A stretch of 64,000 nucleotides of DNA from Mucilaginibacter sabulilitoris (lineage in GTDB: Bacteria > Bacteroidota > Bacteroidia > Sphingobacteriales > Sphingobacteriaceae). The translations under genes were made by a program, and so were the position numbers. Below the pieces are notes generated by a model. It was not told the DNA's origin and did not search any database. It saw nothing but the letters and a program-made list of their open reading frames with translations. This document shows, piece by piece, positions 1 through 8,360 of the stretch; the first letter of the stretch is position 1, and each line of letters opens with the position of its first letter. The stretch lies in assembly GCF_034262375.1 (NCBI RefSeq), contig NZ_CP139558.1, forward strand, positions 4,216,001-4,280,000. The letters run 5' to 3'.

Positions 1-1
1 A

Positions 2-415
2 ATTGTTGATAATCAGAGCAAAAATGTGGTTATAAACGGTAACTGGAAAACCAAAGCAGGTGAAGCCTACGGCCCGGATATGTTATACCTTGATAGTCAC
101 GGAAAAAGTGATGAAACAATAAGATTTTATCCTCAAAAAATCCGGCGTGGCAAGTATCAGCTGTACTGTTATTACCCGGCATTATCCTTGGCTGCTGATA
201 CCATTGCGATAAAGATTTTTGATGGCAGGGCGCTTCACCGGGAGGTATTGCTCAAGTCAAAAATCAGAATTGAAGGGCAAACAGCAGGTGAGTGGGTACC
301 AATAGGTACTTATCTGTTTTCGGGTAAGCTTAAACCTTATGTGGAAATTGATAACACCGGTTCGGCAGGTTTAATCCCGGCTGACGCAATATTATTTAAA
401 CCTTACAAAAAATGA
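2..415 (+). CDS. C-terminal part of a golvesin-like domain protein (5' end outside window)
   Basis: The frame is open from the window edge, so this is the last 137 codons of a longer gene; the GTG at 26 is internal. The visible part reads IVDNQSKNVVINGNW near the start and ends in alternating beta-strand sequence (VEIDNTGSAGLIPADAILF). This is the pattern of golvesin C-terminal-like/xanthan-lyase-associated domains, beta-sandwich modules that in Bacteroidota often follow an FAD-dependent oxidoreductase or a secreted hydrolase. The catalytic part is not in the window, so the substrate cannot be named. The MFS gene starts 77 bases downstream on the same strand. Family assignment is by pattern; the partial status is seen directly. 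Confidence 0.6.
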   Translation: MVDNQSKNVVINGNWKTKAGEAYGPDMLYLDSHGKSDETIRFYPQKIRRGKYQLYCYYPALSLAADTIAIKIFDGRALHREVLLKSKIRIEGQTAGEWVPIGTYLFSGKLKPYVEIDNTGSAGLIPADAILFKPYKK

Positions 416-492
416 AGAGCTATGGTGCTGGTACCACCTCTAACTATCTCCGGTTTACAGAAAAATAATTGAAATAATCTACTCATCTTCAA

Positions 493-1779
493 ATGATAAA
501 AAATAATAAAATAATGGCAGCGGTCATCGTTGCATCCCTGGGTTACTTTGTTGATATTTATGATCTGCTCTTATTCAGTATTGTTCGTATCCCAAGTCTG
601 CAATCTCTGCATTTAACCGGTGCAAAACTTACCGATACCGGGCTGTTGTTGCTAAACCTGCAAATGGCAGGCATGTTGGCCGGTGGTATATTCTGGGGTA
701 TATTGGGTGATAAAAAAGGCCGGTTATCCGTACTGTTCGGCTCAATATGCATTTATTCCGTAGCGAATATTGCCAATGGCTTTGTTGACTCAGTAACAGG
801 TTACGCCTTATGGCGTTTTGTTGCAGGAGTAGGCCTTGCCGGTGAACTCGGTGCAGGGATAACACTTGTTGCAGAATTGATGCCTAAAGAAAAGCGCGGT
901 TATGCAACCACCGTTATTGCTTCAGTTGGTGTAAGCGGGGCAATTGCTGCTTACGTAATTGCTCAATACTTTAGCTGGAGGATATCTTTTTTTATTGGCG
1001 GCGGCCTGGGCCTTTTACTGCTCCTGTTACGGATTGGTGTATCAGAGTCGGGCGTTTTCGATGCAGCCAGGGAAGTAGCTAACAGGGGTAATATCTGGTT
1101 ACTGTTCAATAACGGGAAACGTTTCAGAAAATATCTCAGTTGTATTTTAATAGGGGTTCCTTTGTGGTTTGTTGTTGGTGTGTTGATCACGCTATCTCCG
1201 GAATTTTCTAAAGTACTCCAGGTAAAAGGGACGGTGAACGCGGGCGCATCCGTTGCCTGGTGTTACGGAGGGCTCGTTGTTGGTGATATTGTGAGCGGTA
1301 TCCTGAGTCAGCTGCTTAAGAGTCGGGTAAAAGTAGTGTATATATTTTTGAGCATAACTGTTGTTGCTTTAATTATCTTCTTCCAACTAAATGGGGTAAG
1401 TGTGCAGCTGTTTTATATGACCTGCGGTGTACTGGGCTTTTCTGTAGGCTATTGGGTTATTTTTATGACTATTGCGACTGAGCAGTTTGGCACCAACATT
1501 CGGGCAACAGTAACCACAACAGTCCCCAATTTTGTTCGCGGTGCGGTAGTGCCAATGTCGTTCTTATTTCAATTACTAACCTCATATTTTAAAGGATCAA
1601 TCATAATAGCAGGAGAATTGCTGGCGATGCTATGCCTTTCGTTAGCTATTTTGTCACTGCGTAAGATGAAGGAAACCTTTGGTAAAGACCTTGATTTCCA
1701 GGAAACAGACAAATCCATTAAACCATCACAGGACGGTCGCACGCCATTGGCAGTCGTTAACGATAGGAACACGTATTAA
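493..1779 (+). CDS. MFS transporter, metabolite:H+ symporter type
   Basis: A 428-residue inner-membrane protein with about 12 hydrophobic segments. The loop between TM2 and TM3 carries the MFS signature GILGDKKGRLSVLFGS, and a second typical motif, GLAGELGAGITLVAELMPKEKRG, lies around residues 115-137. The layout is that of sugar-acid or metabolite:proton symporters; the substrate is not predictable. It overlaps the following GNAT gene by one base (TAATG), so the two are probably co-translated. It is clearly paralogous to the MFS gene at 51217-52449: the segments GYFVDIYDLL, GELGAGITLV and TNIR(A/S)TVTTTVPNFVRG are shared. The C-terminal tail of about 30 residues is polar and absent from the paralogue. 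Confidence 0.85.
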   Translation: MIKNNKIMAAVIVASLGYFVDIYDLLLFSIVRIPSLQSLHLTGAKLTDTGLLLLNLQMAGMLAGGIFWGILGDKKGRLSVLFGSICIYSVANIANGFVDSVTGYALWRFVAGVGLAGELGAGITLVAELMPKEKRGYATTVIASVGVSGAIAAYVIAQYFSWRISFFIGGGLGLLLLLLRIGVSESGVFDAAREVANRGNIWLLFNNGKRFRKYLSCILIGVPLWFVVGVLITLSPEFSKVLQVKGTVNAGASVAWCYGGLVVGDIVSGILSQLLKSRVKVVYIFLSITVVALIIFFQLNGVSVQLFYMTCGVLGFSVGYWVIFMTIATEQFGTNIRATVTTTVPNFVRGAVVPMSFLFQLLTSYFKGSIIIAGELLAMLCLSLAILSLRKMKETFGKDLDFQETDKSIKPSQDGRTPLAVVNDRNTY

Positions 1780-2357
1780 TGATAAAAGCAACAATGAATG
1801 ACAAAGCTTTAGTCGTCAACCTGCTCAGCCGGGCCTTTGATGCTAATCAGAGCGTGAATTATATTATCCGGCAGGATGCTAAGAGAGCGCGCAATATCAG
1901 GATCTTAATGCAGTATTCCTTCGAGGTATGCAGCCGGTTTGGTGACATATGGTTATCCGACGACTGCAAAGCTTGCGCCCTGGTACTCTATCCACACCTC
2001 AAACGGACAACCCTCACATCTCTTTGGTTAGATTTACAATTGATTTTCAAAGCCATTGACATCAGGAACATTGAGAAAATGCTGGAAAGGGAGTTCATGA
2101 TCAAAAGCCGGCGGCCTAAAGAACCTATGGCCTACCTCTGGTTTATCGGGGTAGAACCGGATGAACAACGCAAGGGCATAGGAAGCTGGCTGTTGCAGCA
2201 AATATTTGTCGAGGCCGGTAAAAAGAATTTGCCTGTTTACCTGGAAACATCCGTACAGGTCAATTTGCCCTGGTATGAACGCTTTGGCTTTGAGGTTTAC
2301 AACCGTCTGTTTTTGGGATATATGCTGTATTTCTTTAAACGCGAACCGGCTAAATAA
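1779..2357 (+). CDS. GNAT-family N-acetyltransferase
   Basis: A 192-residue cytoplasmic protein with an acetyl-CoA-binding motif A at about residues 124-142 (GVEPDEQRKGIGSWLLQQI, with the Q/R-x-x-G-x-G/A core as RKGIG). The C-terminal strand WYERFGFEVYNR is the usual GNAT beta5-alpha4 region. Its start codon overlaps the stop of the MFS transporter, suggesting that it modifies something related to the transported compound; this is inference only. The acceptor substrate is unknown. The end is followed by about 100 bases without an obvious terminator before the convergent sigma-factor gene. Confidence 0.8.
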   Translation: MIKATMNDKALVVNLLSRAFDANQSVNYIIRQDAKRARNIRILMQYSFEVCSRFGDIWLSDDCKACALVLYPHLKRTTLTSLWLDLQLIFKAIDIRNIEKMLEREFMIKSRRPKEPMAYLWFIGVEPDEQRKGIGSWLLQQIFVEAGKKNLPVYLETSVQVNLPWYERFGFEVYNRLFLGYMLYFFKREPAK

Positions 2358-2460
2358 GCTGGTGTTGGAATGAGTGCACGGATTTTACAATTAAAGGGAT
2401 AACCACCACACACACAGTGTTTTGTCAATTTACCTCATGTGTACTAAACCAATGATTGGT

Positions 2461-3114
2461 TTATCGGGCGTTGGTATTAATGACATTCATCACATGATTA
2501 ACGATCACATCGCAGCGCACCAGGTTAAACTCATAAAGCTGGGTTGGTTTCCAATAAGCATTCAGTTCGGTGCGAAGCATTTCCTTTGCCCTTGTAAGCC
2601 GTATTTTTACATTTGATTCTCCCAGGTTTAAAACCTCCATGGTTTCGGTTGTACTCATTCCCTGCACTTCACGCATCACAAATACCATTCTGTATTTCTC
2701 CGGCAGGGTAGATACCGCCTTTTGCAATGCGTTTTTTAATTCTTTGTTCATCAGATCGTCCAGTGGCGTTTGCCTGTGATAATCATTGTAATTATTTTCC
2801 ATCAGCGCTTTTTGCAATCTTAATTTTCTCTTTTTGTGCAGTAAACTCTCATTGATCAATATGCGGGTAAGCCATGTACTAAAACTCGATTGGTGTTTGA
2901 AATTTGATAATTGACGGTACGCGTTCAGGTAAGCGATCTGCATAATATCTTCGGCCTCTTTGTCATCGTTAACAATAGCCATACTGATCCTGTACAAACG
3001 AAGATTGAATTTGCGCATCAGGTTTTCGTACAAATGCTGCTCTCCGTTAACTATTCGGGCCACTATTTCTTCATCACTTAAGGCACTAATAATGATGTCA
3101 CTCACTCGGGTCAT
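2461..3114 (-). CDS. ECF-type RNA polymerase sigma factor (sigma-70 family)
   Basis: A 217-residue protein with sigma region 2 at about residues 28-95 (core-binding stretch around DDKEAEDIMQIAYLNAY, then STWLTRILINESL) and region 4 at about 130-180 (LPEKYRMVFVMREVQGMSTTETMEVL, then NVKIRLTRAKEMLR, the DNA-recognition helix). Regions 1 and 3 are missing, as in ECF sigmas. No anti-sigma gene is adjacent, so its input signal is not obvious. The C-terminus after region 4 is extended by some 35 residues. Upstream is an ECF-like promoter, TGTAACC-N16-CTCTA on this strand, that is mirrored toward the divergent DoxX-like gene, suggesting autoregulation. Confidence 0.9.
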   Translation of the reverse strand: MTRVSDIIISALSDEEIVARIVNGEQHLYENLMRKFNLRLYRISMAIVNDDKEAEDIMQIAYLNAYRQLSNFKHQSSFSTWLTRILINESLLHKKRKLRLQKALMENNYNDYHRQTPLDDLMNKELKNALQKAVSTLPEKYRMVFVMREVQGMSTTETMEVLNLGESNVKIRLTRAKEMLRTELNAYWKPTQLYEFNLVRCDVIVNHVMNVINTNAR

Positions 3115-3133
3115 AAAACAAATTTATTATTAA

Positions 3134-3161
3134 TAGAGTACTCAAAATTTAAAGGGTTACA
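3134..3161 (-). promoter_or_regulatory. Candidate ECF promoter for the sigma-factor gene
   Basis: Read on the minus strand, TGTAACC (3161-3155) is followed by 16 bases and then CTCTA (3138-3134), about 20 bases before the sigma-factor start codon. The AAC core of the -35 element is typical of ECF promoters. The same two words occur on the plus strand toward the divergent gene. The -35 elements sit in a 13-base perfect inverted repeat (3151-3163 and 3180-3192). Assignment as ECF promoters is inferred from this symmetry. Confidence 0.5.
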
Positions 3162-3181
3162 AATTCGGGCGAATTATATTT

Positions 3182-3210
3182 TGTAACCCTTTTTTTCGTC
3201 GCGATCTCTA
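3182..3210 (+). promoter_or_regulatory. Candidate ECF promoter for the DoxX-like gene
   Basis: TGTAACC at 3182-3188 is followed by 17 bases and then CTCTA at 3206-3210, about 24 bases before the start codon at 3234. It repeats the elements in front of the sigma-factor gene almost exactly (spacer 17 rather than 16). Because the -35 words form the arms of an inverted repeat, the site could also act as an operator or a hairpin followed by T-rich sequence. Confidence 0.5.
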
Positions 3211-3233
3211 ATGAGTATAAAATTCAAAACATC

Positions 3234-3626
3234 ATGGAAGATCAAACTAAAAAAGTCAAAGACATTCAAACGCTGCTAAAATTCACTTACGGGTTGATAC
3301 CCATTGTTGCCGGTGCCGACAAATTTACCGACCTGCTAACCGATTGGGAGCATTACCTTAACCCCTCGCTAAAAGCCATGCTGCCATTTGACGGCCATAT
3401 ATTTATGATGATAGTAGGCGTTATTGAGATAGTTGCCGGCGTGCTCGTATTCCTGAACCCGCAAAAAGGCGCTTACCTGGTATGCGCATGGCTGGTATTA
3501 ATTGCTTTAAGTTTATTAACAAGCGGAAATTATTTTGATGTAGCCGTTCGCGATCTGGCTATGGCTATCGGTGCTTTCACACTCGCAAAACTATCAACAA
3601 TCACTAACCTTAAATCAGCCATCTAA
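3234..3626 (+). CDS. DoxX-like four-helix membrane protein
   Basis: A 130-residue protein with four predicted membrane segments (about residues 15-30, 57-77, 83-100 and 107-122). The segment LIPIVAGADKFTDLLTDW is typical of small DoxX-like membrane proteins, whose exact role is mostly unknown; some are linked to redox or oxidative stress. It is divergent from the ECF sigma factor and appears to share its promoter type, so it is a likely regulon member and conceivably a membrane partner of the sigma factor. Starting at the ATG places it 24 bases after the candidate -10 element. Confidence 0.65.
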   Translation: MEDQTKKVKDIQTLLKFTYGLIPIVAGADKFTDLLTDWEHYLNPSLKAMLPFDGHIFMMIVGVIEIVAGVLVFLNPQKGAYLVCAWLVLIALSLLTSGNYFDVAVRDLAMAIGAFTLAKLSTITNLKSAI

Positions 3627-3633
3627 GCATAAT

Positions 3634-3662
3634 AACCCAACTGATAGTTTGTCGGTTGGGTT
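3634..3662 (+). terminator. Hairpin after the DoxX-like gene
   Basis: AACCCAAC at 3634-3641 pairs with GTTGGGTT at 3655-3662 around a 13-base loop, just after the stop codon at 3626. There is no strong T-tract after it, so termination is likely but weakly supported. Confidence 0.4.
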
Positions 3663-3784
3663 AAACAGTAGCCTAAATTTAAGAAATTTCAGATTAAATA
3701 AAATATATCTTCAGGCTGTTGACATAGGGTTGTCATTAGCCCGTGGTTTCTTTGTTGTATAAAAAATCAACAACAATTAAAACC

Positions 3785-4309
3785 ATGGAAACAAACGCAA
3801 TTCACCAGCAAGCAACACAAGGCCTTGAACCAATTATTTCACCAGAAGCTTTAGTAGAGCACTGGCAGGGTCATCGCAGGTTAACCCGCAAAACAATTGA
3901 GGCTTTTCCCGAAGATAAATTATTCAGTTATTCAGTAGGAGGTATGCGCCCAATGGCCGGCCTTGCCTTAGAAATAATGGACATCAGCGAAGATGGCATC
4001 ACCGGTATAGCAACCGGCGAATGGAAACCGGTTGCAGAGCTTGACCATGCAACAGAGAAAGTAAAGTTCAACTCTAAAACAGAGCTTTTGGATCACTGGG
4101 ATCAAATTACCGTGCAAATTAACCAGGTATGGCACCAGATTCCGCAACAGCGTTTTCAGGAAGTAGATCTGGCTTTTGGCGCCTACGAAGGTAAGATCAT
4201 CGATCTGCTGCTTTACTTTATCGATAACGAAATCCATCACCGTGCCCAGGGCTATGTTTACCTCCGCACATTGGGTATTGAGCCGCCCGCATTTTGGAAC
4301 AGATTTTAA
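3785..4309 (+). CDS. DinB-family protein (four-helix metal-binding fold)
   Basis: A 174-residue protein. I chose the ATG at 3785 (METNAIHQQ) because the open frame upstream of it is not protein-like. The DinB superfamily is a four-helix bundle with a His-triad metal site; candidate ligands are the early EHWQGHRR histidines and the late IHHRAQGYVYLRTLG pair. Family members include bacillithiol or mycothiol S-transferases and many proteins of unknown function. The family name comes from B. subtilis dinB and does not mean DNA polymerase IV. It stands alone, with a hairpin on each side. Confidence 0.75.
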   Translation: METNAIHQQATQGLEPIISPEALVEHWQGHRRLTRKTIEAFPEDKLFSYSVGGMRPMAGLALEIMDISEDGITGIATGEWKPVAELDHATEKVKFNSKTELLDHWDQITVQINQVWHQIPQQRFQEVDLAFGAYEGKIIDLLLYFIDNEIHHRAQGYVYLRTLGIEPPAFWNRF

Positions 4310-4329
4310 ACATAAGTTACTTTTTATTA

Positions 4330-4358
4330 AGAGCAGGTTTGCAAAAGCAAGCCTGCTC
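4330..4358 (+). terminator. Hairpin after the DinB gene
   Basis: AGAGCAGG and TTGC at 4330-4343 pair with GCAA and CCTGCTCT at 4347-4358. It starts about 20 bases after the stop codon and is followed by a short, mixed T-run. Likely an intrinsic terminator. Confidence 0.5.
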
Positions 4359-4415
4359 TGCTGTTTCAAATAAAAACCATAATTTTGGCGGCTTATATAA
4401 TATTCAATAAATAAA

Positions 4416-4877
4416 TTGTATTCAAAAGACGAGGCTTCACAAATACGACAGGCTTTCTGGACAACTTTCGGGCAATATATAGCCCCGCAATTATCTGCCG
4501 ATGGTCTGAAAATAAACTGGATAAACTATAAAACCGGTTTAAAGCACCTAAGCTTCAAAATGCAGGCCGATAACCGTTCGGCTTATATAGCCATAGAAAT
4601 AGCCCATCCCGATACTGGCATGCAAGAGTTAATGTTTCAGCAATTTCAGGAACTGCAAACCATGCTGCATACTTATTTGAATGAAGAATGGGAATGGCAG
4701 CTGCACACCACCGATGAAAACCACAAAACCGTGAGCCGCGTCATCAGGATATTGCCGGCCACAAGCATATTTAACAAAAACGACTGGCCCGCGCTTATTT
4801 CCTTTTTTAAACCACGCATCATAGCGCTCGATGAGTTCTGGAGCGTTGCTCAGTATAGATTCGAAATGTTTAAATAA
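4416..4877 (+). CDS. DUF4268-type protein
   Basis: A 153-residue soluble protein beginning at a TTG codon: MYSKDEASQIRQAFWTTFGQY is the usual N-terminus of DUF4268 proteins, which supports this start although no ATG is present. The family is related in fold to restriction-endonuclease-like or DUF91-type domains and is common as a stand-alone protein in Bacteroidota; its function is unknown. Conserved aromatic and acidic positions (EEWEWQLH near residue 90, LDEFWSVAQYRFE at the C-terminus) are seen. Downstream lies an inverted-repeat region and then the racemase gene. Confidence 0.7.
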   Translation: MYSKDEASQIRQAFWTTFGQYIAPQLSADGLKINWINYKTGLKHLSFKMQADNRSAYIAIEIAHPDTGMQELMFQQFQELQTMLHTYLNEEWEWQLHTTDENHKTVSRVIRILPATSIFNKNDWPALISFFKPRIIALDEFWSVAQYRFEMFK

Positions 4878-4879
4878 TA

Positions 4880-4979
4880 GATGTGCAGGTGTGCAGATTT
4901 CAAATGTGCAGATTATTTAAAAATTTCTTTCATCTGCATACCCGCACATTTGAAATCCTCACATCTAAATCTGCACATT
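4880..4979. repeat. Imperfect inverted repeat built of GTGCAGAT words
   Basis: The left half (about 4880-4915) contains repeated ATGTGCAG and GATTTCAAATGTGC words; the right half (about 4931-4979) contains their complements (GCACATTTGAAATC, CTGCACAT). Together they would fold into a long interrupted hairpin. The same vocabulary recurs at 18551-18596 between infC and rpmI, so this is a dispersed intergenic repeat rather than a gene-specific terminator. Confidence 0.65.
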
Positions 4980-4996
4980 TTATTAGCTTTGGCTAA

Positions 4997-5689
4997 ATGA
5001 AAACTTTAGGACTAATAGGCGGCATCAGCTGGGTTTCAACTGCCGAATACTACAAATTGATAAACGAAGGCATCAACCAGCAATTGGGTGGCCTTAACTT
5101 TGTCCAATGTATTATTTACTCCTTCAATTATGCCGACATTGTGCGTAATAACGAGAGCAATAACTGGGAGTCGACGTTAAACATGATCACCCAGGCCAGC
5201 TTGAACTTAAAACAAAGCGGAGCAGAGGCTATTGTGCTTTGCGCCAATACCATGCACAAAATAGCCGATGAACTGGAGCAGAACATTCAGCTGCCTGTGA
5301 TACATATCGCTACCGAAACTGCACACGAAATTGAGCGCAAAGGCCTCAAAACAGTTGGACTGCTGGGTACAAAATTCACCATGGAGTTTGATTTTTTTAA
5401 AGATAAGCTGGTGCAGCACGGCATTAAAACCCTTATCCCGGGCGATGACGACCGTAAGTTTATACATCATACTATTGCTGATGAATTAGGCAAAGGCATA
5501 TTTAAACCCGAAACCAAGGCGCGTTACCTGTCAATTATTGATGAGCTGGTTGCTGCCGGGGCCGAAGGGATAATATTGGGCTGCACAGAAATTCCTTTAC
5601 TCATCAGCAGTCAGGATACGCTGGTTACCTTGTTTGATACGGTACTTATACATTCCAACGCGGCAATTAAATTCGCCCTCGGCAATTAA
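4997..5689 (+). CDS. Aspartate/glutamate racemase family protein
   Basis: A 230-residue cytoplasmic enzyme of the PLP-independent Asp/Glu racemase family. The two catalytic cysteines are visible in LCANTMHK (about residue 82) and LGCTEIPLL (about residue 195), and the N-terminus TLGLIGGISWVST is typical. Length and motifs fit amino-acid racemases of the YgeA/RacD type, which interconvert L- and D-amino acids for peptidoglycan or signalling. Both cysteines being present argues for an active racemase rather than a decarboxylase relative; which amino acid is used cannot be read from sequence. Confidence 0.85.
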   Translation: MKTLGLIGGISWVSTAEYYKLINEGINQQLGGLNFVQCIIYSFNYADIVRNNESNNWESTLNMITQASLNLKQSGAEAIVLCANTMHKIADELEQNIQLPVIHIATETAHEIERKGLKTVGLLGTKFTMEFDFFKDKLVQHGIKTLIPGDDDRKFIHHTIADELGKGIFKPETKARYLSIIDELVAAGAEGIILGCTEIPLLISSQDTLVTLFDTVLIHSNAAIKFALGN

Positions 5690-5835
5690 AATATAAGTAC
5701 CTGAGCTAAACTTCTACATATCGTATCAATTAATCGTCCATTTGACGCTTTTTGTAAAAGCCTGCTTTTTTTAACCGGAAAATACAAATATTTACGTGCT
5801 TAAATTACATCTTGTATTAACCATTTATAACAAAC

Positions 5836-8298
5836 ATGAAAAGGTTTCCGTTAGTTGCCGGCATGATGCTTGCCGGTCTTTTTGCGAGGGCACAAGCCAC
5901 TAAAGCGCCGGCTTATCCGCTTATTACGCATAATCCTTATTTTAGTATCTGGTCGTTTTCTGATGATCTGGCCGAATCAACAACCCGGCACTGGACAGGT
6001 AAGGATCAATCTTTATTAGGCCTTATTAAGGTGGATGGTACCGTTTACCGTTTTATGGGCAAGGAATCAGCCGAATATAAAACCGTGCTGGCCGCAGCTA
6101 ATGAAACCCCATATACTTGTAAATATACCGAAGCTGACCCGGGAAAAGACTGGGCCGATGCCAAGTTTGATGACAGCGCCTGGAAAACCGGTACCGCGCC
6201 ATTCAGCAATGAAAAAGCCGCCGCTAAAACCTTATGGACAAGCCGCGACATTTGGGTGCGCAGAACTTTTACTATTGATGAGCTTAACTTCAATAAACTA
6301 TCGCTAAGGCTGCATCATGACGATGAGGCGGAGGTTTACCTCAATGGCGAAAAGATAAATGAACAAGGTGGTGCAAACGGCGATCTGCAATATTTTAAAC
6401 TTAGCGACGAAGCTGTTAGCAAACTCAAAAAAGGCGAAAACGTACTGGCCCTGCATTGTACCAATACAGGCGGCGGCGCATGGCTTGATGCTGGTTTAGC
6501 CGATGAGCTAAAACCAACCGATCACGCGGCTTTAGAAACCGCCAAACAAACAAGCGTAACCTTAAACGCTACGCAAACCACTTATACCTTTACCGCAGGC
6601 AAAGCCGATCTGCAGCTAACTTTTACTTCTCCGTTGCTGATGAACGACCTGAGTGTTTTATCAAGGCCGGTATCCTATATCAGCTATAAGGTAAAATCAA
6701 ATGATGGCAAATCGCATGATGTAAAGGTTTATTTAGGCGCTTCGGCAGATGTGGCCCGCAATACTCCTGATCAGGCGGTAACTACCAAACAATACACTAC
6801 CGGTACCTTGTCTGTTTTAAAGGCAGGTACGGTTGAACAGCCTCTTTTGCAAAAGAAAGGCGATGATGTACGCATTGACTGGGGTTACATGTACGTAGCT
6901 GTACCTAAAACAACCAATGCCCAGCAATATGTGAGTACTTCCAAACAATCAGTTAATTCATTTTTTAGTGGCGATACCAAATCTGCAGAAACAGAAGGCA
7001 AAAGCCTGGTTTTAAACACCGTAATACCTTTTGGCAAAGTAGGCGCTGCCCCGGTTGAGAAATTTCTGGAACTCGGTTATGATGATATTAACCCGGTACA
7101 ATACTTCCATACCAACCTAAAACCATGGTGGCAAACTGCCGAAACAAAAACCATTGAACAGGTATTGGCAAAAGCGGCGGTAGAATATCCGGCTATTTTG
7201 AAAAAATGCGCCGCCTTCAATACATCTATGTATAAAGATGCCCAGGCTGCGGGTGGTACCGATTATGCCAAACTTTGTGTGCTGGCCTATCGCCAGGCTA
7301 TAGCCGCCCATATTTTAGTAAAAAGCCCGCAGGGCGAAGTGCTGTTCCTGTCGAAAGAGAACTTCAGCAACGGTTCAATCAATACGGTTGATGTTACTTA
7401 TCCGTCTGCGCCTTTATTCCTGCTTTACAACCCTAAGCTAATGGAGGGTATGCTTAACGGCATCTTCTACTTTAGCGAAAGCGGCAAATTCGCTCATGAT
7501 TTCGCGGCACATGACCTGGGTACTTATCCGCTGGCTAATGGTCAAACTTATGGCGAAGGTATGCCTGTGGAAGAATCAGGTAACATGCTGGCCTTAACTG
7601 CTGCCATAGTTAAAGCAAATGGTAATAACCCTGAGTATGCTAAAAAACACTGGAAAATATTAACCACCTGGACAAACTATCTGGCCAAAGAAGGTCTGGA
7701 TCCGGCCAACCAATTATGTACTGATGATTTTGCCGGTCACCTGGCGCGTAATGCCAACTTATCTGCCAAAGCTATTGTAGGCATTGGCTGCTATGCCCAT
7801 CTGGCTGATTTAATGGGACAAAAAGAAGTTGCCGCTAAATATCGCGCCATGGCTAAAGAAATGGTTGCCAAATGGATGCAAATGGCTGATGCCGGCGATC
7901 ATTACTCTTTGGTGTTTGATAAAAAGGATACCTGGAGCCAGAAATATAATATCATTTGGGATAAGATATTAAAACTTGACCTGTTCCCGCAGTCGGTTTA
8001 TGACCGCGAGGTTAAATTTTATCTGACCAAACAACAGAAATACGGTATACCACTGGATAGCCGTAAAACTTATACCAAAAGCGACTGGATTATCTGGACA
8101 GCTACTTTAGCAAAAGACAGAAGTGATTTTGAGGCGCTGGCCAACCCGGTTTATAAATATGCCATGGAAACCCCAACCCGCGTACCAATGAGCGACTGGT
8201 ACGAAACTACCAACGGCAAACAGGTAGGTTTTCAGGCCCGCAGTGTGGTAGGAGGGTATTTTATAAAACTATTACAACAAAAATGGAGCGTTAAATAA
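5836..8298 (+). CDS. Secreted glutaminase-family protein (DUF4964/DUF5127/DUF4965/DUF1793) with an inserted jelly-roll domain
   Basis: An 820-residue exported protein with a signal peptide (residues 1-19, cleavage near ARA-QA). Order seen: DUF4964-like start (about 22-85, PLITHNPYFSIWS), a galactose-binding-like jelly roll (about 95-225, with DDSAWKTGTAPFS, DIWVRRTF and DEAEVYLNGEKI), DUF5127 (about 235-460), DUF4965 (about 470-640, including DLGTYPLANGQTYGEGMPVEESGN) and a DUF1793 alpha/alpha-toroid C-terminus. Fungal relatives such as GtaA are called glutaminases; in Bacteroidota the substrate is untested and may be a glycan or peptide. It is a single gene ending in a strong bidirectional terminator. 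Confidence 0.85.
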   Translation: MKRFPLVAGMMLAGLFARAQATKAPAYPLITHNPYFSIWSFSDDLAESTTRHWTGKDQSLLGLIKVDGTVYRFMGKESAEYKTVLAAANETPYTCKYTEADPGKDWADAKFDDSAWKTGTAPFSNEKAAAKTLWTSRDIWVRRTFTIDELNFNKLSLRLHHDDEAEVYLNGEKINEQGGANGDLQYFKLSDEAVSKLKKGENVLALHCTNTGGGAWLDAGLADELKPTDHAALETAKQTSVTLNATQTTYTFTAGKADLQLTFTSPLLMNDLSVLSRPVSYISYKVKSNDGKSHDVKVYLGASADVARNTPDQAVTTKQYTTGTLSVLKAGTVEQPLLQKKGDDVRIDWGYMYVAVPKTTNAQQYVSTSKQSVNSFFSGDTKSAETEGKSLVLNTVIPFGKVGAAPVEKFLELGYDDINPVQYFHTNLKPWWQTAETKTIEQVLAKAAVEYPAILKKCAAFNTSMYKDAQAAGGTDYAKLCVLAYRQAIAAHILVKSPQGEVLFLSKENFSNGSINTVDVTYPSAPLFLLYNPKLMEGMLNGIFYFSESGKFAHDFAAHDLGTYPLANGQTYGEGMPVEESGNMLALTAAIVKANGNNPEYAKKHWKILTTWTNYLAKEGLDPANQLCTDDFAGHLARNANLSAKAIVGIGCYAHLADLMGQKEVAAKYRAMAKEMVAKWMQMADAGDHYSLVFDKKDTWSQKYNIIWDKILKLDLFPQSVYDREVKFYLTKQQKYGIPLDSRKTYTKSDWIIWTATLAKDRSDFEALANPVYKYAMETPTRVPMSDWYETTNGKQVGFQARSVVGGYFIKLLQQKWSVK

Positions 8299-8316
8299 GC
8301 GATGCTTTTTTACTAA

Positions 8317-8352
8317 AAAACGCCCCGGCAAATGAACTTGCCGGGGCGTTTT
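8317..8352. terminator. Bidirectional intrinsic terminator
   Basis: A perfect 15-base stem (AAAACGCCCCGGCAA at 8317-8331 with its complement at 8338-8352) and a 6-base loop, with A/T-rich flanks on both sides. It separates the glutaminase-family gene from the convergent secreted protein gene. Confidence 0.9.
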
Positions 8353-8360
8353 GCTTTGAG

